Below, one piece after another: positions 1 through 9,701 of a stretch of DNA of 64,000 bases. This stretch comes from Burkholderia humptydooensis. Lineage in GTDB: Bacteria > Pseudomonadota > Gammaproteobacteria > Burkholderiales > Burkholderiaceae. The notes under the pieces are model-generated. The model had not been told where the DNA came from, ran no database searches, and saw nothing but the letters and a program-made list of their open reading frames with translations. Within the stretch, counting starts at the first letter, position 1. Each line of letters starts with the position of its first letter. Made by a program: the position numbers and the translations under genes. Where the stretch lies: contig NZ_CP013380.1 in NCBI RefSeq assembly GCF_001513745.1, positions 1,364,001 through 1,428,000 on the forward strand, written 5' to 3'.

Positions 1-41
1 GCGCGTGTTCGATGTCACGCGCGAAGACGCGCCGTTTCCCG

Positions 42-602
42 ATGACGATGTTCCGATTCCGTATCCTCCCTGTCGCGATGCTCGGCGCGGCGCTCGCGCT
101 CGCCGGTTGCGACGATCAGCAAAGCGAGCAGACCGTGCAGCGATTCAAGGATTTCTTCAACGCGATCAAGCCCGCGCCGCTGTTCCTCAAGGGGCTCACG
201 CCCGGCGTGACGACCGAGGCCGAGATCCGCAGCCAGATGGGGCGGCCCGAGACGGAGCGCGCCTACACCGACGGCTCGAAGCGGCTCGAATACCCGCGCG
301 GCCCGATGGGCAACGAGACGTACATGGTCGACATCGACGCGAACGGCCGCTTCGTCGCCGCGACGCAGGTGCTGACGGCCGCGAACTTCGCGAAGATCCG
401 CTCGGGCATGACGCAGGACGAGGTGCGGCGTCTGCTCGGCAAGCCGACCGAGGTCGCGCGCTACCCGCTCAAGCCGGAGACGGTGTGGAGCTGGCGCTGG
501 CTCGAGGACGGCGTCAATCAGGACGCGTTCTTCAACGTCCATTTCGGGCCGGACGGGCTCGTCTACACGACTTCGCGCTCCGACATCCTGAAGGGGCACT
601 GA
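42..602 (+). CDS. BamE/SmpA-OmlA-like outer-membrane lipoprotein
   Basis: The N-terminus (MTMFRFRILPVAM...) is a lipoprotein signal with lipobox A-L-A-G-C, so Cys23 would be lipidated. This favours the ATG at 42 (or 48) over the in-frame ATG at 12. The rest is 160 residues with two similar segments built around TPGVTTEAEIRSQMGRP and RSGMTQDEVRRLLGKP. That is the tandem helix-turn pattern of the BamE/SmpA-OmlA fold, here apparently duplicated. The family sits at the inner face of the outer membrane, and BamE itself is an accessory of the beta-barrel assembly machine. Whether this copy belongs to the BAM complex is not shown. It stands apart from the downstream transporter, separated by 276 bp without a gene. 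Confidence 0.75.
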   Translation: MTMFRFRILPVAMLGAALALAGCDDQQSEQTVQRFKDFFNAIKPAPLFLKGLTPGVTTEAEIRSQMGRPETERAYTDGSKRLEYPRGPMGNETYMVDIDANGRFVAATQVLTAANFAKIRSGMTQDEVRRLLGKPTEVARYPLKPETVWSWRWLEDGVNQDAFFNVHFGPDGLVYTTSRSDILKGH

Positions 603-878
603 GCGCCGCTCGCCCGCCGACCCCGTCGGCTCTATCGCAAAAGCGACCCGAAACTTGCAAAAAAGCCGCAGACGGCGCGCGGCCGGCAACGCACGGAACC
701 GACGTTTACCCCGCTAAAACAGTGCTGTGCGCGCCGCGCGCGGCGGCGTCGGTGCGATGTTGCAACGCAGCATCGCGCGCCACCGCCATTTGAGCGGTTT
801 TTTTTCGCTTGCGACTATCCGCGTCAAACCGGCGCAGTCATCCGCGCGCCGTTCCCCTTCACGATCACGGAGACAAGC

Positions 879-1568
879 GTGTTCCTATACGGCTTTGGTC
901 CGCTCATCTGGGCGGGCACCGTGCAGACGATCGAGCTGTCGGTGCTGTCGCTCGCGGCGGCGGTGCTGCTCGGCCTCGCCGGCGCGATCGCGAAGCTCTC
1001 GCACAATCGCGTGCTGCGCGCGATCGCGACGGGCTACACGACGCTCATCCGCTCGGTGCCCGATCTCGTGCTGATGCTGCTGCTGTTCTACAGCATCCAG
1101 ATCTGGCTCAACCAGTTCACCGATCTGATGAACTGGGATCAGATCGACATCGATCCGTTCGTCGCCGGCGTGCTGACGCTCGGGTTCATCTACGGCGCGT
1201 ATTTCACCGAGACGTTCCGCGGCGCGTTCCTCGCGGTGCCGCGCGGTCAGCTCGAGGCGGGCAGCGCGTACGGGATGGGCGGGATGCGCGTGTTCGTGCG
1301 GATCATGTTTCCGCAGATGATGCGCTTCGCGCTGCCCGGCATCGGCAACAACTGGCAGGTGCTCGTGAAGGCGACCGCGCTCGTGTCGATCATCGGTCTC
1401 GCCGACATCGTGAAAGCCGCGCAGGACGCGGGCAAGAGCACGTTCAACATGTTCTTCTTCATTCTCGTCGCGGCGCTCGTCTATCTGGCGATCACGACGG
1501 CCTCCAATCTCGTGCTCAAGCAGCTCGAGAAGCGTTATTCCATCGGCGTGAGGCACGCGGAACTATGA
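879..1568 (+). CDS. aotQ: ABC amino-acid importer, permease subunit 1 (HisQ/AotQ type)
   Basis: This 229-aa integral membrane protein has about five hydrophobic segments. The cytoplasmic EAA loop (QLEAGSAYGMGGMRVFVRIMFPQ) is typical of polar amino-acid permeases that contact the ATPase. It starts at GTG with GGAG upstream. Its stop overlaps the next start (ATGA), so it is translationally coupled to the second permease. The order permease-permease-ATPase-AraC regulator followed by ast genes matches the Pseudomonas aeruginosa aotQMP-argR locus, so arginine/ornithine is the likely substrate. This is inferred from context; the sequence alone only gives the His/Arg/Orn/Lys family. The binding protein is not adjacent and is probably the one at 14035. 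Confidence 0.88.
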   Translation: MFLYGFGPLIWAGTVQTIELSVLSLAAAVLLGLAGAIAKLSHNRVLRAIATGYTTLIRSVPDLVLMLLLFYSIQIWLNQFTDLMNWDQIDIDPFVAGVLTLGFIYGAYFTETFRGAFLAVPRGQLEAGSAYGMGGMRVFVRIMFPQMMRFALPGIGNNWQVLVKATALVSIIGLADIVKAAQDAGKSTFNMFFFILVAALVYLAITTASNLVLKQLEKRYSIGVRHAEL

Positions 1569-2278
1569 TCGGGATTCTCCAGGAATTCGGGCGCGCGTTC
1601 CTCTACTGGGACGGCCAGCGCGTGTCGGGGCTCGCCGTCACGCTGTGGCTGCTCGTCGCGTCGATCGCGATCGGCTTCGTCTGCGCGGTGCCGCTCGCGG
1701 TTGCGCGGGTGTCGAAGAAGCGCTGGCTGTCGACGCCCGTGCGCTTCTACACGTACGTGTTCCGCGGCACGCCGCTCTACGTGCAGTTGCTCCTCATCTA
1801 CACGGGGATGTACAGCCTCGCGTTCGTTCGCGATCACGCGTTCCTCGACGCGTTCTTCAGGAGCGGCTTCAACTGCGCGATTCTCGCGTTCGCGCTGAAC
1901 ACCTGCGCGTACACGACCGAAATCTTCGCGGGCGCGATCCGCGCGATTGCGCACGGCGAGGTGGAGGCGGCGCGCGCGTACGGAATGGGCCCGTTCACGA
2001 TGTATCGCCGGGTGATCCTGCCGTCTTCGCTGCGCCGCGCATTGCCGCTCTACAGCAACGAGGTGATCCTGATGCTGCACGCGACGACGGTTGCGTTCAC
2101 GGCGACCGTGCCCGACATCCTGAAGGTCGCGCGAGACGCGAATTCGGCGACGTACATGGCGTTCCAGTCGTTCGGAATCGCCGCGCTGATCTATCTTGCG
2201 GTATCGTTCGCACTCGTCGCGGCCTTTCGTCGGGCCGAGCGCCACTGGCTCGCGTATCTCGCGGCCGGCCGTCATTGA
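1565..2278 (+). CDS. aotM: ABC amino-acid importer, permease subunit 2 (HisM/AotM type)
   Basis: This 237-aa inner-membrane permease pairs with the preceding subunit. The ATG lies inside the upstream stop (ATGA), which fixes the start; the frame remains open far upstream but that part only shadows aotQ. The EAA loop is seen in EVEAARAYGMGPFTMYRRVILP. The FRGTPLYVQLLLIYTG segment is characteristic of HisM-like subunits. It forms the heterodimeric channel of an arginine/ornithine/histidine-type importer with aotQ and the ATPase at 2300. Confidence 0.87.
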   Translation: MIGILQEFGRAFLYWDGQRVSGLAVTLWLLVASIAIGFVCAVPLAVARVSKKRWLSTPVRFYTYVFRGTPLYVQLLLIYTGMYSLAFVRDHAFLDAFFRSGFNCAILAFALNTCAYTTEIFAGAIRAIAHGEVEAARAYGMGPFTMYRRVILPSSLRRALPLYSNEVILMLHATTVAFTATVPDILKVARDANSATYMAFQSFGIAALIYLAVSFALVAAFRRAERHWLAYLAAGRH

Positions 2279-2299
2279 TTTCACTCCAGGGAGAGCCAG

Positions 2300-3094
2300 T
2301 TGGCAGAGACCACGACCACGAATGCCGCGTGCAAGCTCGAGGCACGGGACATCCACAAGCGCTACGGCGACAACGAGGTGCTCAAGGGCGTGTCGCTGAA
2401 CGCGAAGGCGGGCGACGTGATCAGCGTGATCGGCGCGTCCGGCTCGGGCAAGAGCACGTTCCTGCGCTGCATCAACTTCCTCGAGCGGCCGAACGCGGGT
2501 CAGATCGTCGTCGACGGCGAGACGGTGCGCACGAAGACCGATCGCGCGGGCAATCTCGAAGTCGCCGATCACAAGCAACTGCAGCGGATTCGCACGAAGC
2601 TCGCGATGGTGTTCCAGCACTTCAATCTGTGGTCGCACATGAACGTGCTGGAGAACGTGATGGAAGCGCCCGTGCACGTGCTGGGGATTTCGAGGCGGGA
2701 GGCGGAGGGGCGCGCGCGCGAATATCTGGAGAAGGTCGGTCTCGCGCCGCGGGTGGAGAAGCAGTATCCGTCGCATTTGTCGGGCGGCCAGCAGCAGCGC
2801 GTCGCGATTGCGCGTGCGCTGGCGATGCACCCGGACGTGATGCTGTTCGACGAGCCGACGTCGGCGCTCGATCCGGAGCTGGTCGGCGAAGTGCTGAAGG
2901 TGATGCAGAAGCTCGCGGAGGAAGGGCGGACGATGATCGTCGTCACGCACGAGATGGGCTTTGCGCGCAACGTGTCGAATCACGTGATGTTCCTGCACCA
3001 GGGTCGCGTCGAGGAGGAGGGCGCGCCTGCCGAGGTGTTCGGCGGCACGAAGAGCGAGCGCCTGAAGCAGTTCCTGTCGGGCAGCCTCAAGTAA
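2300..3094 (+). CDS. aotP: ABC amino-acid importer, ATP-binding subunit (HisP/AotP type)
   Basis: This 264-aa cytoplasmic ATPase energises the importer. Visible motifs are Walker A (GASGSGKST), the ABC signature (LSGGQQQR), Walker B ([12 protein letters not shown]) and the H-loop (VVTHEMG). The insert between Walker A and the Q-loop (VRTKTDRAG...[10 protein letters not shown]) is typical of HisP-type proteins. The start is TTG, preceded by a good ribosome site (CAGGGAGAGCC). It lies 21 bp after the second permease and 18 bp before the regulator, so one transcript is likely. Confidence 0.9.
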   Translation: MAETTTTNAACKLEARDIHKRYGDNEVLKGVSLNAKAGDVISVIGASGSGKSTFLRCINFLERPNAGQIVVDGETVRTKTDRAGNLEVADHKQLQRIRTKLAMVFQHFNLWSHMNVLENVMEAPVHVLGISRREAEGRAREYLEKVGLAPRVEKQYPSHLSGGQQQRVAIARALAMHPDVMLFDEPTSALDPELVGEVLKVMQKLAEEGRTMIVVTHEMGFARNVSNHVMFLHQGRVEEEGAPAEVFGGTKSERLKQFLSGSLK

Positions 3095-3112
3095 CGGCCG
3101 ACGCGGCAGGTC

Positions 3113-4159
3113 GTGACGTCCGTGAATCGCCCAGGCAGCCCCGCGCGCACGATACAGGTGGCGATCGTTGCATTGCCGCCCGTGTCGATGTCGGGTGTCG
3201 GGCCGATCGTCGACGCGCTGAATCTCGCGAACGAGATCGACGGGCGTCTGCTGTACCGCTGGCGGGTGTGCTCGTGGGACGGACGTGCGGTGCCGCTTGC
3301 GGGCGGCGCGCAATGGCACGCGGACGCGGCGTTCAACGATGCGATCGTCTGCGACTGGCTGATCGTCGTGAGCGAGCGGTTCCAGCAGTTCGCCGACTAC
3401 CGGCTTTTTCTCGCGAGCCTCGCGCGGGTCGGTCAGCGCACGCCGCTCGTGACGGGCATCCATCACGGCGTATGGTGGCTCGCGATGGCGGGGCAACTGT
3501 CGGGCTACCGGGTCAGCGTGAACTGGGAGACCTACCAGCAGTTCGCCGAACAGTTCGAGCGCTCGATCGTCACGCAGCAGATCTTCGAGATCGACCGCGA
3601 TCGCGCGACATGCGCGGGCGGCCAGGCGAGCGTCGACTTCATGCTGGCGATGATCGGCCGCGACCAGGGGCCGGAGCTGGCGGAGCGGATTGCGGATGCG
3701 CTCGGCACGGGGCCGCTCAGAAGCGGCGAGGCGCGCCAGCGGATTCCGTTCGTGACGGCGCCGGGCGAGCGGCACCCGCGGTTGAACGATGCGTTGCTGC
3801 TGATGGAGGCGAACATCGAGGACCCGCTCGCGACCGACGAGATCGCGGGGCTCGTCGGCGTGTCGCGCAGGCAGCTCGAGCGGCTCTTCAGACAATATCT
3901 CGGCGCGATGCCGTCCAAGTATTACCTCAATTTGCGGCTCCTGAAGGCCCGCACGCAGTTGCAGCGCACGAGCAAGTCCGTCGTGCAGGTGAGTCTTGCT
4001 TGTGGGTTTTCTTCTGCTGCGCATTTCTCCAATGCTTATCGGGAGCGGTTCGGGGTGACGCCGCGTGAAGATCGGCGGGCCTGGCTCGAGAAGCAGCATG
4101 GGGGCGTCGAGCCGCCTCGGGCGGGGGCGCTGGTCGAGCGGCCCAGCGATGGGGATTGA
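3113..4159 (+). CDS. GlxA-type AraC-family regulator, probable ArgR-like activator of arginine uptake/catabolism
   Basis: This 348-aa protein has a DJ-1/PfpI-like (class I glutamine amidotransferase-like) N-terminal sensor domain, roughly residues 12-190, and a C-terminal AraC helix-turn-helix pair, roughly 230-330 (ATDEIAGLVGVSRRQLERLF; ACGFSSAAHFSNAYRERFG). P. aeruginosa ArgR is the same type of protein and closes the aot operon, so by position this should respond to arginine and activate the transporter and ast genes. That role is inferred. It starts at GTG 3113, with an alternative GTG at 3122. It is the last gene before the inverted-repeat element at 4211. Confidence 0.82.
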   Translation: MTSVNRPGSPARTIQVAIVALPPVSMSGVGPIVDALNLANEIDGRLLYRWRVCSWDGRAVPLAGGAQWHADAAFNDAIVCDWLIVVSERFQQFADYRLFLASLARVGQRTPLVTGIHHGVWWLAMAGQLSGYRVSVNWETYQQFAEQFERSIVTQQIFEIDRDRATCAGGQASVDFMLAMIGRDQGPELAERIADALGTGPLRSGEARQRIPFVTAPGERHPRLNDALLLMEANIEDPLATDEIAGLVGVSRRQLERLFRQYLGAMPSKYYLNLRLLKARTQLQRTSKSVVQVSLACGFSSAAHFSNAYRERFGVTPREDRRAWLEKQHGGVEPPRAGALVERPSDGD

Positions 4160-4812
4160 GTGGTCGTCGGGGCGTTTTTTTGTGGCAGTTTTTGGCGGTG
4201 CTTTTGGGGGGCGTGAATGGCCTGTGATGTTTTCGGTCCATTGGCGTTGCCCCTCCCCGGGGCGGGGGTCACTTTTCTTTGTCTTGCCAAAGAAAAGTAA
4301 CCAAAAGAAAGGCGCTTTTTCGGCCCCGGCCTACGTTGCCAGGCTCCAGCAAACTGGCACAGCCCCTAACGAGTCGCGTCAGACAAGAACGCCAAGGGGA
4401 TCGCGCAGGGTCGGTGTCGTCGAACCGTTCACCAGAGCGGTATACCTCCCGCCGCTCCATCCTCGCTGCGCTCGGACGATGGGTACAGCGAATCGAGCGG
4501 GAAAGCTGGCGGGAAGAGGAAGCGTAGCTCCCTTTGCTGTCCGCCCAAGGACGCGCCTTTCTTTTGGTTACTTTTCTTTGGCAAGACAAAGAAAAGTGAC
4601 CCCCGCCCCGGGGAGGGGCGACGCCAATGGACCGAAAACATCACAGGCCATTCACGCAACACACACACAAATGACCGACAGAGAAACCATCCCCCACCGA
4701 AAAAGGTGGCAAAAGCCCCCTCCGATAAATCCCGTCGCAATTGCGCAAGACGCATCCCGCGACGTTGCCTAAACTTGAATCTGTTACCTCTTACGAAACG
4801 AAAGGAATCGTC
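4160..4812. other. gene-free gap before astC, mostly occupied by an inverted-repeat element
   Basis: No convincing gene lies here. Positions 4211-4657 form the inverted-repeat element annotated separately. The last 155 bp before astC hold its leader and a ribosome site (AAAGGAA at 4801). Open frames crossing the element are low-quality and repeat-derived. Confidence 0.6.
4211..4657. repeat. 447-bp element with 105-bp near-perfect terminal inverted repeats
   Basis: The left arm (4211-4315) and right arm (4553-4657) are reverse complements over 105 bp with one difference (T against C near the inner GCGTYGCCCC). Each arm carries its own hairpin: ACTTTTCTTTG and CAAAGAAAAGT around a 6-nt loop at 4271-4298. 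The 237-bp core encodes no transposase. This resembles the non-autonomous palindromic repeats dispersed in beta-proteobacterial genomes, but no identity to a named family is claimed. Transcribed, it would fold into a very long hairpin between the regulator and astC and could act as a terminator or transcript-stability element. Confidence 0.85.
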
Positions 4813-6048
4813 ATGAAGAGCCCGAACGTGTCCCGTCAGACTTTCGATGAAGTGATGGTGCCGGTGTTCTCGCCCGCGCCGTTCGTCCCCGATCGCGGCG
4901 AGGGCTCGCGCGTCTGGGACACGGAAGGCCGCGATTATGTCGATTTCGCCGGCGGCATCGCCGTCACCGCGCTCGGCCACGGTCATCCGGAACTCCTCAA
5001 GGTGCTCGACGAGCAAAGCCGCAAGCTCTGGCACATCGGCAACGGCTACACGAACGAGCCCGTCCTGCGCCTCGCGAAGCGTCTCGAATCGCTCACGTTC
5101 GCCGACCGCGCATTCTTCGCAAACTCCGGCGCCGAAGCCAACGAGGCCGCCCTCAAGCTCGCGCGCCGCGTCGCGTTCGAACGCCACGGCGCCGACAAGT
5201 ACGAAATCGTGTCGTTTCTCCAGTCGTTCCACGGCCGCACGTTCTTCACCGTCAGCGTCGGCGGCCAGTCGAAGTACTCCGAAGGCTTCGGCCCCGTGCC
5301 GGAAGGCATCAAGCATCTGCCGTTCAACGACATCGCCGCCGCCCAGGCCGCGATCGGCCCGAGGACCTGCGCGGTCATCGTCGAGCCGATCCAGGGCGAG
5401 GGCGGCGTCATTCCCGCCGATCCCGCCTTCCTCGAGGCGCTGCGCGAAGCGTGCGACGCGCACGGCGCACTCCTCATCTTCGACGAAGTGCAAACGGGCG
5501 TCGGCCGCACCGGCCACTTCTACGCGTACATGGACACGGGCGTCACACCCGACATCCTGACCACCGCGAAGGCGCTCGGCAACGGCTTCCCGATCGGCGC
5601 GATGCTCACCACCGAAGCGCTCGCCGCGCACTTCAAGGTCGGCGTGCACGGCACGACATACGGCGGCAATCCGCTCGCGTCGGCGATCGCCGACAAGGTC
5701 GTCGAGCTCGTCAGCGATCCCGCGCTCCTCGAAGGCGTCAACGAACGCAGCGCGCGCCTCACGGCCACGCTCGAAAAAATCAACGCGCGCTTCAAGCTCT
5801 TCAAGGAGGTTCGCGGCAAGGGCCTCCTGATCGGCGCCGAACTCGTCGACGCACTCGACGGCCGCGCGAAGGACTTCGTGTCGGCCGCGGCCGAGCACGG
5901 CGTCATCATGCTGATCGCCGGCCCGAACGTGCTGCGCTTCGCGCCGTCGCTCGTGATTCCGCTCGACGTGCTCGACGAAGGCCTCGCGCGCTTCGGGAAG
6001 GCCGTCGAGCAGGTGCTCGCCGCGCAAGCCGAAACCGCGTCGCGCTAA
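4813..6048 (+). CDS. astC: succinylornithine transaminase / acetylornithine aminotransferase
   Basis: This 411-aa class-III PLP aminotransferase converts N2-succinylornithine and 2-oxoglutarate to succinylglutamate semialdehyde and glutamate. The family also accepts acetylornithine (ArgD). Seen are the PLP contacts [17 protein letters not shown] and [13 protein letters not shown], and the Schiff-base lysine in TTAKALGNG, Lys253. The ATG at 4813 is preceded by AAAGGAAT; an in-frame TTG at 4741 lacks such a site. It is the first gene of the ast operon. Placement with astADBE argues for the catabolic role over arginine biosynthesis. Confidence 0.93.
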   Translation: MKSPNVSRQTFDEVMVPVFSPAPFVPDRGEGSRVWDTEGRDYVDFAGGIAVTALGHGHPELLKVLDEQSRKLWHIGNGYTNEPVLRLAKRLESLTFADRAFFANSGAEANEAALKLARRVAFERHGADKYEIVSFLQSFHGRTFFTVSVGGQSKYSEGFGPVPEGIKHLPFNDIAAAQAAIGPRTCAVIVEPIQGEGGVIPADPAFLEALREACDAHGALLIFDEVQTGVGRTGHFYAYMDTGVTPDILTTAKALGNGFPIGAMLTTEALAAHFKVGVHGTTYGGNPLASAIADKVVELVSDPALLEGVNERSARLTATLEKINARFKLFKEVRGKGLLIGAELVDALDGRAKDFVSAAAEHGVIMLIAGPNVLRFAPSLVIPLDVLDEGLARFGKAVEQVLAAQAETASR

Positions 6049-6103
6049 GCCGACCCTGAGCCGCCCCCAAGCAGCCCAATCGCTGACGTAGACAGGACCG
6101 ACG

Positions 6104-7174
6104 ATGCTCTTCGTACGCCCCGGCAAACTCGCCGATCTCGACGCGCTCGCGCAGATGGCGCGCACCGCGCAACCCGTGCTGCACTCGCTGCCGCACGACC
6201 GCGCGGCGCTCGAAGCGCGCGTCGCGCTTTCCGAGGACTCGTTTCGCGCGGAAGTCGACTTCCCCGGCGAGGAGTTCTATCTGTTCGTGCTCGAGGACAG
6301 CGCCACAGGCAAGCTGCTCGGCACCGCGAGCGTCGTCGCCGCGGCCGGCTACTCAGAGCCGTTCTACGCGTTTCGCAACGACGCGCTGATCCACGCGTCG
6401 CGCGAGCTGCACGTGAACCGCAAGATCCACGCGCTCACGATGTCGCACGAATTGACGGGCAAGAGCCGGCTCGCCGGCTTCTATGTCGATCCGTCGCTGC
6501 GCGGCGACGCCGCCGCGCACCTGCTCTCGCGCGCACGGATGATGTACATCGCCGCGAATCGCAACCGCTTCACGCCCGAGGTGTTCTCGCTGCTGCTCGG
6601 CGTCACCGACGAGACGGGCGCGTCGCCGTTCTGGGAAGCGGTGGGCCGCAAGTTCTTCGGGCGCGACTTCGCGGCGGTCGAGATCGAATCGGGCGGCCGC
6701 AGCCGCACGTTCATCGCCGAAGTGATGCCGACCTATCCGCTCTATGTGCCGCTCTTGCCTGAAGCCGCGCAACGCGTGCTCGGCGAGCCGAACGAGCATG
6801 CGCTCCTCGCGTACGACATCCATCTCGAAGAAGGCTTCGAACCGGACCGCTATGTCGACATCTTCGACGCCGGCCCCGTGCTGACCGCGCAGGTCGACCG
6901 CACCGCGTGCGTGACGAAGCACGCCGATCGCACGGTGCGCGAGGCGGCGCGCGCGCACGGCGGCGCCACGTATCTGCTGTCGAGCGGGCGCGGCGACGCG
7001 TTCCGCTGCGTGCTCGCGGACTTGCCCGCCGACAGCGCCGACGCGCCGCTGCCCGCCGATGCGCGCACGGCGCTCGGCGTCGCTGACGGCGACACGGTGC
7101 GCTGCGTGCCGCTGCATCAGCGCGACGGCCAACCGGTGGACCAACCGACGGACCAACCAGGAGACGCAGCATGA
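6104..7174 (+). CDS. astA: arginine N-succinyltransferase, alpha subunit (AruF-like)
   Basis: At 356 aa this is the usual length of the AstA family, which has an acyl-CoA N-acyltransferase fold. It transfers succinyl from succinyl-CoA to arginine (and ornithine), the entry step of the AST pathway. The frame opens MLFVRPGKLADLDALAQMA, and family signatures include FYLFVLEDSATGKLLGTASV, LTGKSRLAGFYVDPS and YVDIFDAGPVLTAQ. It is followed by a second, diverged AstA whose ATG overlaps its stop (ATGA). That matches the Pseudomonas AruF/AruG heteromer rather than the single AstA of enterics. The C-terminal tail is Gln/Pro/Asp-rich and probably unstructured. Confidence 0.92.
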   Translation: MLFVRPGKLADLDALAQMARTAQPVLHSLPHDRAALEARVALSEDSFRAEVDFPGEEFYLFVLEDSATGKLLGTASVVAAAGYSEPFYAFRNDALIHASRELHVNRKIHALTMSHELTGKSRLAGFYVDPSLRGDAAAHLLSRARMMYIAANRNRFTPEVFSLLLGVTDETGASPFWEAVGRKFFGRDFAAVEIESGGRSRTFIAEVMPTYPLYVPLLPEAAQRVLGEPNEHALLAYDIHLEEGFEPDRYVDIFDAGPVLTAQVDRTACVTKHADRTVREAARAHGGATYLLSSGRGDAFRCVLADLPADSADAPLPADARTALGVADGDTVRCVPLHQRDGQPVDQPTDQPGDAA

Positions 7175-8220
7175 TCGTCGTTCGGGTCGTACAAACGGGC
7201 GACGTGGACGCGCTCGTCGCGCTCGCGCAGGAAACCGGACCGGGCCTCACCACGTTCAAGCCGGACCGCGACGCGCTCGCCGCGCGCATCGAGCGCACGC
7301 GCCGCACGCTCGGCAATCTCGCGCCGCCCGCCGAAGCCGGCTACTTCTTCGTGATGGAGGATTCGCAGTCGGGCGACATCGCCGGCGTATGCGGCATCGA
7401 AACCGAAGTCGGCCTCGCGCAGCCGTTCTACAACTACCGCGTGAGCACCGTCGTCCACGCGAGCCAGGATCTCGGCGTGTGGACGAAGATGTCGCTGCTG
7501 AACATCTCGCACGACCTGACGGGCTACGCGGAAGTGTGCTCGCTGTTCCTGAGCCCGCGCTACCGCACGGGCGGCGTCGGCGGCCTCCTGTCGCGCTCGC
7601 GCTTCATGTTCATCACGCAGTTTCGCGAACGCTTTCCGGAGCGCATCTGCGCGGAGCTGCGCGGGCACTTCGACGACGACGGCACGTCGCCGTTCTGGCG
7701 CGCGGTCGGTTCGCATTTCTATCAGATCGACTTCAACGCCGCCGACTATCTGAGCTCGCATGGCCGCAAGTCGTTCCTCGCGGAGCTGATGCCGCGCTTT
7801 CCGGTGTACGTCGACCTGCTGCCGCAGGACGCGCAGGACGTGATCGGCGTCACGCACCGCGACACGCTGCCCGCGCGCAAGATGCTCGAAGCGGAAGGGC
7901 TGCGCTATCAGAACCATGTCGACATCTTCGACGCGGGCCCCGTGCTCGAATGCCACGTGTCGGATCTGCGCACGGTGCGCGAGAGCGTCGTCGTGCCGGT
8001 CGCGATCGGCTCGCGCGAAGGGCGCGAAGGGCGCGAAGGGCAAGACAACGCGCCGCGCTCGCTCGTGTCGAACACGTCGCTCACCGATTTTCGCGTCGGC
8101 ATCGCGCCGGGGCTCGTCGACGAAGGCGCGTTCACGCTGTCGGCCGAGGACGCCGCCGCGCTGCGCGTGAGCGCGGGCGATCCCGTGCGCGTGCTGCCGC
8201 TCAAACCGAAACAGGGATAA
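7171..8220 (+). CDS. astA: arginine N-succinyltransferase, beta subunit (AruG-like)
   Basis: This 349-aa protein is a paralogue of the preceding gene and is translationally coupled to it. Matching blocks are FFVMEDSQSGDIAGVCGIE, LTGYAEVCSLFLSPRYRTGG and NHVDIFDAGPVLECH. In Pseudomonas the two subunits form the active arginine/ornithine succinyltransferase. Near residues 282-290 the coding sequence contains three exact 9-bp repeats giving (Arg-Glu-Gly)3, a likely length-variable site in a surface loop. It lies 4 bp before astD. Confidence 0.92.
   Translation: MIVVRVVQTGDVDALVALAQETGPGLTTFKPDRDALAARIERTRRTLGNLAPPAEAGYFFVMEDSQSGDIAGVCGIETEVGLAQPFYNYRVSTVVHASQDLGVWTKMSLLNISHDLTGYAEVCSLFLSPRYRTGGVGGLLSRSRFMFITQFRERFPERICAELRGHFDDDGTSPFWRAVGSHFYQIDFNAADYLSSHGRKSFLAELMPRFPVYVDLLPQDAQDVIGVTHRDTLPARKMLEAEGLRYQNHVDIFDAGPVLECHVSDLRTVRESVVVPVAIGSREGREGREGQDNAPRSLVSNTSLTDFRVGIAPGLVDEGAFTLSAEDAAALRVSAGDPVRVLPLKPKQG
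8014..8040 (+). repeat. in-frame 9-bp tandem repeat, three copies, inside the second astA
   Basis: CGCGAAGGG is repeated three times without interruption and encodes REG-REG-REG. The unit is a multiple of three, so copy-number change would alter loop length without a frameshift. Confidence 0.9.
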
Positions 8221-8224
8221 CGAA

Positions 8225-9688
8225 ATGACTGAACTCTTCATCGACGGCGCCTGGCGCGACGGCGCGGGCCCCGTCTTCGCTTCGCGCAACCCCGGCACGA
8301 ACGAGCGCGTGTGGGAAGGCGCGAGCGCGTCGGCGGACGACGTCGAGCGCGCGGTCGCGAGCGCGCGCCGCGCGTTCGCCGCGTGGTCCGCGCTCGATCT
8401 CGACGCGCGCTGCGCGATCGTCAAGCGCTTCGCCGCGCTCCTCGTCGAGCACAAGGAAGCGCTCGCGACGATGATCGGCCGCGAGACCGGCAAGCCGCTG
8501 TGGGAGGCGCGCACCGAGGTTGCGTCGATGGCCGCGAAGGTCGACATTTCGATCGCCGCATATCACGAGCGCACCGGCGAGAAGCGCACGCCGATGGCGG
8601 ACGGCGTCGCGGTGCTGCGGCACCGTCCGCACGGCGTCGTCGCGGTGTTCGGTCCGTACAACTTCCCGGGCCACCTGCCGAACGGGCACATCGTGCCCGC
8701 GCTCATCGCGGGGAACACTGTCGTGTTCAAGCCGTCGGAGCTCGCGCCCGGCGTCGCGCGCGCCACCGTCGAGACCTGGCGCGACGCTGGGCTGCCCGCG
8801 GGCGTGCTGAACCTCGTGCAGGGCGAGAAGGACACGGGCGTCGCACTCGCGAACCATCGGCAGATCGACGGCCTCTTCTTCACCGGCAGCTCCGACACGG
8901 GCACGCTGCTGCACCGGCAGTTCGGCGGCCGGCCCGAGATCGTGCTAGCGCTCGAGATGGGCGGCAACAATCCGCTCGTCGTCGCCGACGTCGAGGACAT
9001 CGACGCGGCCGTTCACCACGCGATCCAGTCGGCGTTCCTGTCGGCGGGGCAGCGCTGCACGTGCGCGCGCCGGATCCTCGTGCCGCACGGCGCGTTCGGC
9101 GAGCGCTTCCTCGCGCGCTTCGCGGACGTCGCATCGAAGATCACGGCCGATGTCTACGACGCCGATCCGCAGCCGTTCATGGGCGCGGTGATCTCCGCGC
9201 GCGCGGCGTCGCGCCTCGTCGCCGCGCAGGCGAAGCTCGTCGGGCTGGGCGCCGCGCCCATCATCGAGATGAGGCAGCGCGATCCGGCGCTCGGCTTCGT
9301 CAACGCGTCGATCCTCGACGTCACGCCCGTGCGCGAGCTGCCCGACGAGGAGCACTTCGGCCCGCTTGCGCAGATCGTTCGCTACACGGATCTCGACGAT
9401 GCGATCGCGCGCGCGAACGATACCGCGTTCGGCCTGTCGGCGGGCCTGCTCGCCGACGACGAAAAAGCCTGGGACACGTTCCGCCGCGCGATCCGCGCCG
9501 GCATCGTGAACTGGAACCGGCCGACCAACGGCGCGTCGTCGGCGGCGCCGTTCGGCGGCGCGGGCCGCTCGGGCAACCATCGCCCGAGCGCGTACTACGC
9601 GGCCGATTACTGCGCGTATCCGATGGCGTCGGTCGAGAGCGCGCAATTGCAGATGCCCGCGAGCCTGTCGCCGGGCCTTCATTTCTGA
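8225..9688 (+). CDS. astD: succinylglutamate semialdehyde dehydrogenase
   Basis: This 487-aa NAD-dependent aldehyde dehydrogenase oxidises N-succinylglutamate 5-semialdehyde to N-succinylglutamate. ALDH landmarks are visible: substrate/NAD channel [17 protein letters not shown] loop FFTGSSDTG, general-base Glu244 in ALEMGGNNP, catalytic Cys278 in SAGQRC, and EEHFGPL. Length and the AstD-type [25 protein letters not shown] tail fit the family. It sits between astA(beta) and astB with 4- and 13-bp gaps, so it is part of one transcript. Confidence 0.94.
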   Translation: MTELFIDGAWRDGAGPVFASRNPGTNERVWEGASASADDVERAVASARRAFAAWSALDLDARCAIVKRFAALLVEHKEALATMIGRETGKPLWEARTEVASMAAKVDISIAAYHERTGEKRTPMADGVAVLRHRPHGVVAVFGPYNFPGHLPNGHIVPALIAGNTVVFKPSELAPGVARATVETWRDAGLPAGVLNLVQGEKDTGVALANHRQIDGLFFTGSSDTGTLLHRQFGGRPEIVLALEMGGNNPLVVADVEDIDAAVHHAIQSAFLSAGQRCTCARRILVPHGAFGERFLARFADVASKITADVYDADPQPFMGAVISARAASRLVAAQAKLVGLGAAPIIEMRQRDPALGFVNASILDVTPVRELPDEEHFGPLAQIVRYTDLDDAIARANDTAFGLSAGLLADDEKAWDTFRRAIRAGIVNWNRPTNGASSAAPFGGAGRSGNHRPSAYYAADYCAYPMASVESAQLQMPASLSPGLHF

Positions 9689-9701
9689 GCAGGATGCGAC
9701 G

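Noticed and set aside
1535..4099. 854-aa open frame on the minus strand across the transporter genes
   Set aside because: Low-complexity Arg-rich translation antisense to four well-supported genes.
4211..4657. Insertion sequence
   Set aside because: Long inverted repeats are present but there is no transposase gene and no target-site duplication could be seen.
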